NCBI GenBank assembly: GCA_000715855.1
Contig: KL571400.1
Coordinates: forward strand, 9,899 to 15,765
Source of the DNA: Actinoplanes liguriensis
GTDB taxonomy: Bacteria; Actinomycetota; Actinomycetes; Mycobacteriales; Micromonosporaceae
Direction of reading: 5' to 3'
DNA: 5,867 bases
Shown: in pieces, positions 1 to 5,615 of the stretch
How the letters are laid out: every line of letters starts with the position of its first letter
How positions within the stretch are numbered: position 1 is the first letter of the stretch
Made by a program: the position numbers and the translations under genes
Notes under the pieces: generated by a model
What the model saw: only the letters and a program-made list of their open reading frames with translations
Databases searched by the model: none
What the model was told of the DNA's origin: nothing

Positions 1-18
1 GATGTGTATAAGAGACAG
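1..18 (+). other. Tn5/Nextera mosaic-end adapter remnant (not genomic)
   Basis: The first 18 bases, GATGTGTATAAGAGACAG, equal bases 2-19 of the 19 bp Tn5 mosaic end used in Nextera-type libraries. It sits exactly at the end of the sequence, as untrimmed adapter does. Translated in frame with the downstream kinase it gives the spurious peptide MCIRD, and in another frame MYKRQ, both recognisable as adapter translations. Genomic sequence should be taken to begin at about base 19. Confidence 0.95.
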
Positions 19-19
19 G

Positions 20-775
20 CCCGTCACCGAGCTGTCCCTGGTCGCCGTCGTGGTCCTGGCCGTCGTCACCGCCTGGGTGATCGGCGACTCGATGCGCCAG
101 CGCCGGGCGTACGCCGCGGCCCAGCGCGATCAGGCACAGGCCCGCGCGGTGCAGGCCGAACGGCTGCGGATCGCTCGCGAGCTGCACGACATGATCGCCC
201 ACAGCATCGGGGTGATCGCCGTGCAGGCCGGGATGGGCCGACGGGTCATCGACACCCAGCCGGCCGAGGCGCGCGACGCCCTCGCGAACATCGAGGACGT
301 CAGCCGGGACACCGCGGCCGCGCTGCGCCGGATGCTGGGCACGCTCCGCCGTACCGACGTGGGGTCCGGACCGGCCCCCAGGGACCCGGCGCCCGGCCTC
401 GCGGATCTCGGCGAGCTCGTCGCCCGGACCGCGCAGGCCGGCGTGAAGGTGGACCTGACCTGGGACGGCGACCGCCCGGCGCTGCCGCCCGACATCGACC
501 TGTCGGCGTTCCGGATCGTGCAGGAGGCGGTGACCAACGTGATCCGGCACGCCGGCGCCGGCCGCTGCGACGTCGCCGTCCGCGAGGACGCCGGGATGCT
601 GGTCATCGAGGTCACCGACGACGGCCGGGGCGGGACCGGGATCGGCGGCGGCTACGGCATCCCCGGCATGCGTGAACGCGTCAGTCTGCTCGGCGGCGAC
701 TTCACCGCCGGCCCGCGCGACGGCGGTGGATTCGCGGTCACCGCGACGATCCCGCTGCCCGGGGCGGGCCGGTGA
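20..775 (+). CDS. Sensor histidine kinase, HisKA_3/NarL-type (5' partial)
   Basis: This is the C-terminal part of a two-component sensor kinase that autophosphorylates on histidine and passes the phosphate to the adjacent response regulator. Residue numbers below count from the adapter-derived ATG at base 2; real protein begins at residue 7. A hydrophobic stretch at about residues 11-28 is probably the last transmembrane helix of a lost sensor region. The HisKA_3 dimerisation domain follows (about 53-115) with the phosphoacceptor in ARELHDMIAHS (His62). The HATPase domain shows the N box QEAVTNVIRHA (174-184), the G1 box DDGRG (206-210) and a G2 region GYGIPGMRERVSLLGG (217-232). The ATG at base 2 lies in adapter and is not a start; the gene is cut by the contig end. 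The stop overlaps the regulator's GTG start (GTGA), indicating translational coupling. The signal sensed cannot be inferred. Confidence 0.93.
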   Translation, partial: PVTELSLVAVVVLAVVTAWVIGDSMRQRRAYAAAQRDQAQARAVQAERLRIARELHDMIAHSIGVIAVQAGMGRRVIDTQPAEARDALANIEDVSRDTAAALRRMLGTLRRTDVGSGPAPRDPAPGLADLGELVARTAQAGVKVDLTWDGDRPALPPDIDLSAFRIVQEAVTNVIRHAGAGRCDVAVREDAGMLVIEVTDDGRGGTGIGGGYGIPGMRERVSLLGGDFTAGPRDGGGFAVTATIPLPGAGR

Positions 776-1428
776 GCATCACCGTGGTGCTGGCCGACGA
801 CCAGCCGCTGATCCGCAGCGCCCTGCGGATCCTGATCAGCGACACCGGCGATCTTCGGGTGACCGGTGAGGCGGCGACCGGCGCCGAGGCCGTCCGGCTG
901 GCCCGCGAGCTGCGCCCGGACGTGGTGGTCATGGACATCCGGATGCCGGTCATGGACGGCATCGAGGCGACCCGGCACATCCTGGCCGGGCCGGATCCGG
1001 CGCGCGTGCTGATGCTGACCACGTTCGACGACGACGAGTACGTGTACGCCGCCCTGCGTGCCGGCGCGAGTGGCTTCCTCGTCAAGGACATGGCCCTCGA
1101 CGACATTCTCGCGGCCGTCCGCGTCGTCGCCGCGGGGGACGCCCTGATCGCGCCGAGCGTGACCCGCCGCCTGCTCGAGCAGTTAGTGGAACGGCCGCCG
1201 GCGCGCGCGCCACGACGTACGCCGGAAGGGATCACCGACCGGGAGACCGAGGTGCTGACGCTGGTGGGCCGCGGCCGGTCCAACGCCGAGATCGCCGCCG
1301 ACCTGCACATCAGCCCGGCCACCGCCAAGGCGCACGTGGCCCGGCTGTTCACCAAGCTGGACGCCCGCGACCGGGTGCACCTGGCGATCATCGCGTTCGA
1401 GATGGGCCTGGTCTCGGTCGCGGATTAG
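772..1428 (+). CDS. NarL/LuxR-family two-component response regulator
   Basis: This complete 218-residue protein is a DNA-binding response regulator, the expected partner of the kinase it overlaps. The receiver domain (about 3-120) has the acidic pair D9-D10, the phosphoacceptor D55 in VVVMDIRMP, the switch threonine in MLTTFDDD (T83/T84) and the conserved lysine K105 in GFLVKD. After a linker rich in Pro and Arg (about 140-152), a LuxR-type helix-turn-helix (about 153-210) begins ITDRETEVLTLVGRG and continues NAEIAADLHISPATAKAHV. Its length is typical of the family. The GTG start overlaps the kinase stop by 4 bp and has no strong Shine-Dalgarno, so translation probably depends on coupling. 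Leu138 in the linker is encoded by TTA (1183-1185), a rare codon in high-GC actinomycetes and possibly a bldA-dependent checkpoint. Target genes are unknown; nothing ties it to the sugar genes. Confidence 0.95.
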   Translation: MSITVVLADDQPLIRSALRILISDTGDLRVTGEAATGAEAVRLARELRPDVVVMDIRMPVMDGIEATRHILAGPDPARVLMLTTFDDDEYVYAALRAGASGFLVKDMALDDILAAVRVVAAGDALIAPSVTRRLLEQLVERPPARAPRRTPEGITDRETEVLTLVGRGRSNAEIAADLHISPATAKAHVARLFTKLDARDRVHLAIIAFEMGLVSVAD

Positions 1429-1434
1429 CACCGC

Positions 1435-1457
1435 ACGGCCGTGGGCTCCCGGGCCGT
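1435..1457 (+). terminator. Possible weak hairpin terminator after the response regulator
   Basis: ACGGCC (1435-1440) can pair with GGCCGT (1452-1457) around an 11-base loop, 6 bases after the regulator stop. The stem is only 6 bp and no T-run follows, so this is a weak candidate. It would separate the two-component operon from the ThuA-like gene. Confidence 0.3.
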
Positions 1458-1482
1458 TATCGCAAGCGCGACTGTCATTCGT

Positions 1483-1540
1483 TGCGATCGCATATGAGAT
1501 GTGTGAAAAACTTGTCCCACCGCGTGAAGAATGCGATTGC
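1483..1540. promoter_or_regulatory. Palindrome TGCGATCGCA and related copy upstream of the ThuA-like gene
   Basis: A perfect 10 bp palindrome, TGCGATCGCA (1483-1492), is followed 49 bp later by the near copy TGCGATTGC (1532-1540) in the leader of the ThuA-like gene. A TAnnnT hexamer, TATCCT (1541-1546), directly follows the second copy and could be a -10 element, but no convincing -35 lies at the right distance. The pair may be a regulator binding site or chance. The rest of the 1429-1588 gap is AT-richer than the flanking genes, which suits a promoter region. Confidence 0.3.
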
Positions 1541-1576
1541 TATCCTTTCGATGTTCATCGCACAGGTGCAGACAGC

Positions 1577-1582
1577 GGGAGG
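1577..1582 (+). promoter_or_regulatory. Ribosome binding site that fixes the TTG start of the ThuA-like gene
   Basis: GGGAGG lies 6 bases before the TTG at 1589. This is strong complementarity to the 16S anti-Shine-Dalgarno. The in-frame ATG at 1499 has no such site and would add 30 residues that match nothing in the family. Confidence 0.8.
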
Positions 1583-1588
1583 CTCGCA

Positions 1589-2236
1589 TTGAAAGCTCTG
1601 ATCGTGCGCGGCGGGTGGGAGGGGCACGAGCCCCGGGCCGCCACAGAGCTGTTCCGGCCGTTCCTCGACAGTCACGGTTTTCAGGTCCGAACCGCGGAGA
1701 CGCTGGACGTTTACGCCGACCGGGATGCGCTCGCCGACGTTGACCTGGTGGTTCAGTGCTGGACCCGGGGACGCTTCACCCCGGAACAGGAGTCCGGGCT
1801 GGTCGACCGGATTCGCCAGGGCGCCGGATTCGCGGGCTGGCACGGCGGTGTGCTGGCGGTGGGGTATGAGGCGGCGCAATACCAGTACATGGTCGGCGGC
1901 CGATTCATCTTCCACCCGGGCGGTCTCATCGAGCATTCCGTGGATATCACCGGCGAACATTCGATCGTCGCCGGTCTCGACACTTTTCAGATCTGTACGG
2001 AACAGTATTACTGTCACGTCGATCCGACGCTCGAGGTGTTGGCCACCACCACCTTTGCCGGTCATTCCGACGCCCCGGAGACTGCCGGGGTCGTGATGCC
2101 GGTGGTGTGGCTCCGCCGTTTCGGCGCGGGCCGGGTGTTCGTCTCCACTCTCGGCCATTCACCGGCGGACCTGACTCTGCCGCCGATCCGGACGTTGACC
2201 GAACGAGGCCTGCTCTGGGCAGCCGGGGCCGCCTGA
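1589..2236 (+). CDS. ThuA-like domain protein
   Basis: This 215-residue cytoplasmic protein belongs to the ThuA-like (class I glutamine amidotransferase-like fold) family. In Rhizobium and Agrobacterium ThuA is needed for trehalose, maltitol and sucrose use through 3-keto-sugar intermediates; the exact reaction of most members is unknown. Visible family features are the N-terminal strand and turn KALIVRGGWEGHEP (2-15), the motif GFAGWHGG (80-87), GGRFIFHPGG (103-112), HSIV (124-127), EQYYCHVDP (138-146), and the C-terminal PVVWLRRFGAGRVFVSTLGH (171-190) followed by TERGLLWAAG. The TTG start is chosen because GGGAGG stands 6 bases upstream and the protein then begins at the usual family N-terminus; starting at the ATG at 1499 would add an unrelated, Cys-rich leader. 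It is convergent with the sugar importer operon and such proteins are often found beside sugar transporters and oxidoreductases, so a role in modifying the imported sugar is inferred. Confidence 0.85.
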   Translation: MKALIVRGGWEGHEPRAATELFRPFLDSHGFQVRTAETLDVYADRDALADVDLVVQCWTRGRFTPEQESGLVDRIRQGAGFAGWHGGVLAVGYEAAQYQYMVGGRFIFHPGGLIEHSVDITGEHSIVAGLDTFQICTEQYYCHVDPTLEVLATTTFAGHSDAPETAGVVMPVVWLRRFGAGRVFVSTLGHSPADLTLPPIRTLTERGLLWAAGAA

Positions 2237-2261
2237 CGGGCGCACCCTTTCGCAGCCATGG

Positions 2262-2296
2262 CCGGGCGGCGGCGCCCTCGTGCCGCCGCCGCCCGG
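2262..2296. terminator. 13 bp GC hairpin, probable bidirectional terminator
   Basis: CCGGGCGGCGGCG (2262-2274) pairs perfectly with CGCCGCCGCCCGG (2284-2296) around a 9-base loop. It lies 25 bp after the ThuA-like stop and 67 bp beyond the end of the minus-strand permease gene, the usual place for a terminator shared by convergent genes. No T-run follows on either strand, which is common in actinomycetes. Confidence 0.7.
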
Positions 2297-2331
2297 TGCG
2301 GGTGATGCGATCAGTCCCGGCGAGCCGACCT

Positions 2332-2360
2332 CCGGCCGGCAGCGGATCGGCCGCGGCCGG
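2332..2360 (-). terminator. Secondary hairpin just after the permease stop
   Basis: CCGGCCG (2332-2338) can pair with CGGCCGG (2354-2360) around a 15-base loop, starting 3 bp past the stop of the minus-strand permease gene. It may assist termination or protect the operon mRNA 3' end. In GC-rich DNA a 7 bp stem is only modest evidence. Confidence 0.3.
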
Positions 2361-2363
2361 TGC

Positions 2364-3239
2364 TCACTTCACCGCGCCGGCGGTGAGCCCGGTCTGGATC
2401 TGCCGCTGGAAGATGGCGTAGACCACCAGGACGGGCAGGATCGAGATGGTCAGCGCGGCGAACATCGGCCCCCATTCGGCCTGGTATCCGGCCTGCGTGG
2501 AGATCTGCGCGATGCCCTGGGTGAGCATCCACTTGTCCGGGTCCTGGATCAGGATCAGCGGGAACATGTACTGGTTCCACTGCCCGAGGATGTTGAAGAT
2601 CGTGACGCTGACCAGGGCCGGTTTGGCCATCGGCATCATGATCTGGAAGAAGGTGCGGGTGTGTGAGGCGCCGTCCATCGCGGCCGCCTCGGCGATCTCC
2701 CCGGGCAGCGTCTTGAAGAACGCGGCCAGGAAGAAGACCGTGAACGGCAGGGACTGACCGATGTAGACCAGGATCAGGCCGGTGTGCGTGTCGAGCAGGC
2801 CCAGCCGCTGCACCACGAAGAAGAGCGGGACCAGCGCGACCACGCCGGGGATGCTCAGCCCGAGGACGAAGTAGTAGTAGACGAGCCGGTTGCCCGGGAA
2901 CGGGAAGCGGGCCAGCACGTAGGCGGCCATCGCGCCGAGCAGCATGGTGCCGGCCACCCCGCCGGTGACCACGATCAGGCTGTTCAGCATGTACCGGCCG
3001 ATGTGCGCCTGCTCCCAGGCGCCGGCCCAGTTCGACCAGCGCAGGTGCCCGGGCAGCGCGAGCGGCGCGCCGAACAGCTCGGTGTTGTCCTTGAACGAGC
3101 CGAGCACGGTGTAGACGATCGGGATGATCACCGCGAGCGCCCAGAGCCCCAGCGAGACGTGGGCGAGCACGGCGAAGCCGCGGGTCTCCCGGCGCACCGA
3201 GCGCGTTCTGACGGCAGGCATGGAAACGGAAACAGCCAT
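2364..3239 (-). CDS. Carbohydrate ABC transporter permease, MalG-type (NgcG-like)
   Basis: This 291-residue inner-membrane protein is one of the two channel subunits of a CUT1-family sugar importer. About six membrane segments are visible (near 22-46, 84-110, 118-143, 153-176, 205-230 and 259-277). The cytoplasmic EAA loop that docks the ATPase is EIAEAAAMDGASHTRTFFQI (181-200), followed by MMPMAKPAL. Length and the C-terminal end TGLTAGAVK are usual for the MalG/AraQ group. It starts 12 bp after the stop of the MalF-type gene; GAGG overlapping that stop is a weak Shine-Dalgarno, so translation is probably coupled. ATG at 3239 is preferred over the internal ATG six codons later, which has no ribosome binding site. 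It is the last gene of the importer operon. Substrate is inferred from the binding protein, and no ATPase gene follows. Confidence 0.93.
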   Translation of the reverse strand: MAVSVSMPAVRTRSVRRETRGFAVLAHVSLGLWALAVIIPIVYTVLGSFKDNTELFGAPLALPGHLRWSNWAGAWEQAHIGRYMLNSLIVVTGGVAGTMLLGAMAAYVLARFPFPGNRLVYYYFVLGLSIPGVVALVPLFFVVQRLGLLDTHTGLILVYIGQSLPFTVFFLAAFFKTLPGEIAEAAAMDGASHTRTFFQIMMPMAKPALVSVTIFNILGQWNQYMFPLILIQDPDKWMLTQGIAQISTQAGYQAEWGPMFAALTISILPVLVVYAIFQRQIQTGLTAGAVK

Positions 3240-3251
3240 CGGGGGACCGCC

Positions 3252-4130
3252 TCAGTACTCGAGTTGCTCGCGCCGGGTGACCCGCATGGTCAGCGCCGCG
3301 AATGTCATGACGATGAAGAAGAGCACCACGGCGGCCGCCGACGCCTGCCCGAACTGGTACTCGTTGAAGGCCTTGCCGTACACCTGGACCGGCACCGTCG
3401 TGGTCGCGCCGTCCGGCCCGCCGTTGTTCACCGACAACACTTTGACCAGGACGAACGCGTCCAGTGCGGCCATGCCGAGAAACACCCAGGCCACCTGTAC
3501 GGCGTCGCGCACCATCGGCACCAGGATCGCGAAGAACAGTCGTACCCGCCCGGCCCCGTCCAGCGCGGCGGCCTCCTCGACCTCTGCCGGGATGCCGGCC
3601 ATCGCGGCGGAGAAGAGGACGAAGTAGAAGCCGACTCCGGACCACACCATCACCGCGACGATCGACCAGAGTGCCAGGCGCGGGTCGGTGAGGAAACCGA
3701 TCGGGCCGGCGCCGAGCGGTTTCAGCAGCCCGTTGAGGATGCCCGCCTCGTCCGGCCGGTAGACCGACTGGAAGAGCACCCCGACGATGGCCACCGACAG
3801 CACCTGCGGGAAGAAGAAGACCACCCGGTAGAACCCGGCGCCCCACAGGCCCCGGACCAGGAAGGCGAAGTACATCGCCAGGGCGATGGTGGCCGGCGGC
3901 ACGACGAGCAGCAGGATCCCGTGGTTGCGCATCGCCTTCCAGAACTCGTCCGACTGCAGGACCCGGGCGAAGTTGTCGAAGCCGACGTAGTTCGCCGTGG
4001 CGCTGACGCCCCGCCAGTCCGTGAACGCGATCTGGAAGGACTGCGCGGAGGGCAGCACCATGAAGACCGTGTAGAGAACCAGCGGAAGGATCAGGAACCC
4101 GCCGATGAACCGAAGTCTGCCGTGCCGCAT
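3252..4130 (-). CDS. Carbohydrate ABC transporter permease, MalF-type (NgcF-like)
   Basis: This 292-residue inner-membrane protein is the first channel subunit of the importer. It begins MRHGRLRFIGGFLILP; the frame stays open far upstream, but that stretch overlaps the binding-protein gene antisense to nothing conserved and is a GC artefact. Membrane segments appear near 10-27, 71-93, 99-121, 153-175, 210-230 and 263-281. The EAA loop is EVEEAAALDGAGRVRLFFAI (183-202) followed by LVPMVRDAV. The N-terminal part carries the ALPSAQSFQIAFTDW-like region and FDNFARVL typical of MalF/UgpA-type permeases in actinomycetes. The ATG lies 11 bp after the binding-protein stop, with a moderate AGGGCGGG just upstream. 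The order binding protein, MalF type, MalG type is the standard CUT1 operon order. Confidence 0.93.
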   Translation of the reverse strand: MRHGRLRFIGGFLILPLVLYTVFMVLPSAQSFQIAFTDWRGVSATANYVGFDNFARVLQSDEFWKAMRNHGILLLVVPPATIALAMYFAFLVRGLWGAGFYRVVFFFPQVLSVAIVGVLFQSVYRPDEAGILNGLLKPLGAGPIGFLTDPRLALWSIVAVMVWSGVGFYFVLFSAAMAGIPAEVEEAAALDGAGRVRLFFAILVPMVRDAVQVAWVFLGMAALDAFVLVKVLSVNNGGPDGATTTVPVQVYGKAFNEYQFGQASAAAVVLFFIVMTFAALTMRVTRREQLEY

Positions 4131-4141
4131 GTACGCCCGCC

Positions 4142-5485
4142 CTACTGCCGCTGTAACTTGGTGATCGACGAGTCGGCGCGCACCTCGTCGGCAATCTTCT
4201 GCATTTTGTCGATCACCTGGTCCGGTGTCTGCCGGCCGAACATCAGGCCGTTGGTGGCCTCCTTGACCGCGTCCGCCATCGGCTTGTACCAGCCCATGAA
4301 CTTCCAGGTGAAGGTGTCCGCGCCGGCCGCGGTCAGGGCGTCTGCGGCGCTGCGGGTGCCGGCGCTGAGCTCGACGCCCTCGGCGGCGTCGCGGACCACG
4401 GTCAGCTGGCTGGTGACGCCGAGGTGCCCGGCGGCGCTCTTCCTGGCGAGCATCCGGCGCATGTACTCCAGCGCCGCGGCGGTGTTCTTGCCCTTGGCCG
4501 GGACGACGAACGCGCCGGTCGGGGTGGCCCGCAGCGCGGTGACCGGCAGCTTGTCGGCGGTGGTCAGGGACGGGGTGGGGATCATCGCGTACTGGAAGCC
4601 GGGCGGGATGTCCTTGGTCATCTCCCCTTCCAGCCACGATCCGCAGGGGTAGAACGCCAGCTTGCCCTGGGTCTGCAGGAGCTGGACCTCGGTGTGCTGC
4701 AGGCCCTCGTTGCTCTTGGCGACGTAGGCGGCGCCGATCGCGGCCCAGGCGGTGAGCGACTGCCTCACCGCGTCGGCTCGCCAGGCGTTGTCGGCCAGGT
4801 TGTCGATGTTCTTGATGACGTCCGGGCCGCCCGCCTTGATCGCCGACGCGAGGATGACCGCGGTGCAGTAGTCCGGCGCCGTCTTGCCGGCGAAACCGAA
4901 GGCCTGCAGGCCCGCGGCCTTCGCCTTTTCCAGTACGGCGAGGAAGTCCGTCCAGGTCGCCGGGGCGGCCCAGCCGTTCTTGGCGAACAGCGCCTTGTCG
5001 TACCAGAGGCCCTGCGGCCCGGTGCTGTACGGCAATGCTCGTGGCACCCCGTTGTAGGTGGCCGCCTCCAGGGTCCCGGTCAGCAGCGTGTCGATGACCT
5101 TGACCTCGGGGTCGTCGACGGACGGGGCCTCGAAGAGCGGGGTCAGGTCGAGCAGCTGGTCCTGGGAGATCAGCGCGTTGAGGTCCATCTGGCCGGCGCC
5201 GGTGTTGTCGACGAAGTCCGGCGGGGTGCCGCCGACGAAGCGCGGCTGGAGCACCTGGGTCTGGCTCTCGGTGCCCGTGTAGGCGACCTTGAGCTGCGGG
5301 AACGCGGCCTTGATGGCCGGATTGTGGACTTTTTCGTACGCCGCGCCGAGCTGGCCGCCGGAGAAGCCGACGACCTCCACGGTCGAGTCGGCGACCACGC
5401 CGAACGGGTTGGTGTATAAGAGCAGGGCCGCGGCGGGGAGCGCGGCGAATCCGGTTATCAGGTTACGTCGCGTAGGACGGGACAT
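4142..5485 (-). CDS. ngcE: Sugar ABC transporter substrate-binding protein, NgcE family
   Basis: This 447-residue extracytoplasmic protein binds the sugar and delivers it to the two downstream permeases. The body resembles, from memory, NgcE of Streptomyces (N-acetylglucosamine and chitobiose uptake): LQPRFVGGTPPDFVDNTGAG, QLLDLTPLFEAPSVDDP, IDNLADNAWR, AFYPCGSWLEGEM, IPTPSL with DKLPV, and FVVPAKGKN. The ATG at 5485 is chosen because GGAGAG sits just before it; an in-frame TTG at 5497 lies upstream of that site. The N-terminus has a Tat-like twin arginine (PTRRNLI, R6-R7) and a hydrophobic core (about 13-24), but no lipobox cysteine: the only cysteines are near residues 207 and 281. In related proteins a lipobox and a linker precede NPFGV; here NPFGV follows the core directly. 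VVA-D (about 30-33) could be a signal peptidase I site. Leu23 and Leu444 are TTA codons. The family is likely; the substrate is uncertain. Confidence 0.85.
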   Translation of the reverse strand: MSRPTRRNLITGFAALPAAALLLYTNPFGVVADSTVEVVGFSGGQLGAAYEKVHNPAIKAAFPQLKVAYTGTESQTQVLQPRFVGGTPPDFVDNTGAGQMDLNALISQDQLLDLTPLFEAPSVDDPEVKVIDTLLTGTLEAATYNGVPRALPYSTGPQGLWYDKALFAKNGWAAPATWTDFLAVLEKAKAAGLQAFGFAGKTAPDYCTAVILASAIKAGGPDVIKNIDNLADNAWRADAVRQSLTAWAAIGAAYVAKSNEGLQHTEVQLLQTQGKLAFYPCGSWLEGEMTKDIPPGFQYAMIPTPSLTTADKLPVTALRATPTGAFVVPAKGKNTAAALEYMRRMLARKSAAGHLGVTSQLTVVRDAAEGVELSAGTRSAADALTAAGADTFTWKFMGWYKPMADAVKEATNGLMFGRQTPDQVIDKMQKIADEVRADSSITKLQRQ

Positions 5486-5489
5486 CGCA

Positions 5490-5495
5490 CTCTCC
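5490..5495 (-). promoter_or_regulatory. Ribosome binding site of the binding-protein gene
   Basis: On the minus strand GGAGAG ends 4 bases before the ATG at 5485 (GGAG core with a 6-base spacer). The alternative TTG at 5497 overlaps the approach to this site, so the ATG is the better start. Confidence 0.8.
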
Positions 5496-5523
5496 AAAGG
5501 GGGAGGCAGGCTGTGATGGGCCG

Positions 5524-5553
5524 ACGGTAAACGGTTACTCGATCTGCGGTCAA
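5524..5553 (-). promoter_or_regulatory. Promoter of the sugar importer operon
   Basis: On the minus strand TTGACC (5553-5548) is followed after 18 bp by TACCGT (5529-5524), matching the actinobacterial TTGAC / TAnnnT pattern. Transcription would start near 5517, giving a leader of about 32 bases. The -10 and the spacer are overlapped by operator 1 (5527-5538), so a bound repressor should block polymerase. Confidence 0.6.
5527..5538. promoter_or_regulatory. Operator 1, GTAAACGGTTAC (LacI-type)
   Basis: This near-palindrome has arms GTAAAC and GGTTAC, symmetric except for one base pair, and a central CG, as in LacI-family operators. An identical 12-mer occurs 89 bp away (5616-5627). It overlaps the -10 region of the importer promoter. 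The regulator itself is not in the window. Confidence 0.7.
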
Positions 5554-5568
5554 GAGTTCGTCATATTC

Positions 5569-5576
5569 AAACGTTT
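5569..5576. promoter_or_regulatory. Possible third operator core, AAACGTTT
   Basis: This perfect 8 bp palindrome has the same AAACG core as the two flanking operators and lies between them, with centres 40 bp from operator 1 and 49 bp from operator 2. It abuts the -35 of the dehydrogenase promoter. It lacks the outer GTA/TAC arms, so it may be a weak auxiliary site or chance. Confidence 0.3.
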
Positions 5577-5577
5577 C

Positions 5578-5606
5578 TTGACGTCCAGAGCTGGGCGGCC
5601 TACGTT
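5578..5606 (+). promoter_or_regulatory. Promoter of the hydroxyacid dehydrogenase gene
   Basis: TTGACG (5578-5583) and TACGTT (5601-5606) are separated by 17 bp, a good match to the actinobacterial housekeeping promoter pattern. Transcription would start near 5613, so operator 2 (5616-5627) covers the start of transcription. The leader would be about 39 bases. Confidence 0.65.
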
Positions 5607-5615
5607 CTGGCCGTA

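Noticed and set aside
1484..1491. GCGATCGC as a cyanobacterial HIP1 element
   Set aside because: HIP1 is a highly abundant repeat of cyanobacteria. One copy in an actinomycete-like sequence is chance or part of a local regulatory palindrome.
1498..1505. AGATGTGT upstream of the ThuA-like gene as another adapter trace
   Set aside because: Only 8 bases match and the following sequence diverges at once, so this is within chance.
1475..2158. A 227-codon minus-strand open frame opposite the ThuA-like gene
   Set aside because: The plus-strand frame carries the ThuA family motifs and a strong ribosome binding site. The antisense product has no recognisable domain.
2311..4194. A 627-codon minus-strand open frame spanning both permeases
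   Set aside because: It is a shifted-frame shadow of the same two genes, full of Arg/Gly/Ala low-complexity sequence. The permease frames show membrane segments and EAA loops instead.
4131..4637. Upstream extension of the MalF-type permease to 461 residues
   Set aside because: The added 169 residues are an out-of-frame reading of the binding-protein gene. The ATG at 4130 begins right after that gene's stop and starts a normal permease N-terminus.
2784..4652. A 622-codon plus-strand open frame across the permease genes
   Set aside because: It is antisense to two clear permeases and the end of the binding-protein gene. Its product is rich in Arg, Glu, His, Asp and Gly with no domain pattern, as expected from GC-rich third-position bias on the opposite strand.
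4424..5419. A 331-codon plus-strand open frame opposite the binding protein
   Set aside because: It is antisense to a gene with clear family motifs, and its product is low-complexity and rich in Gly, Arg, Leu and Val.
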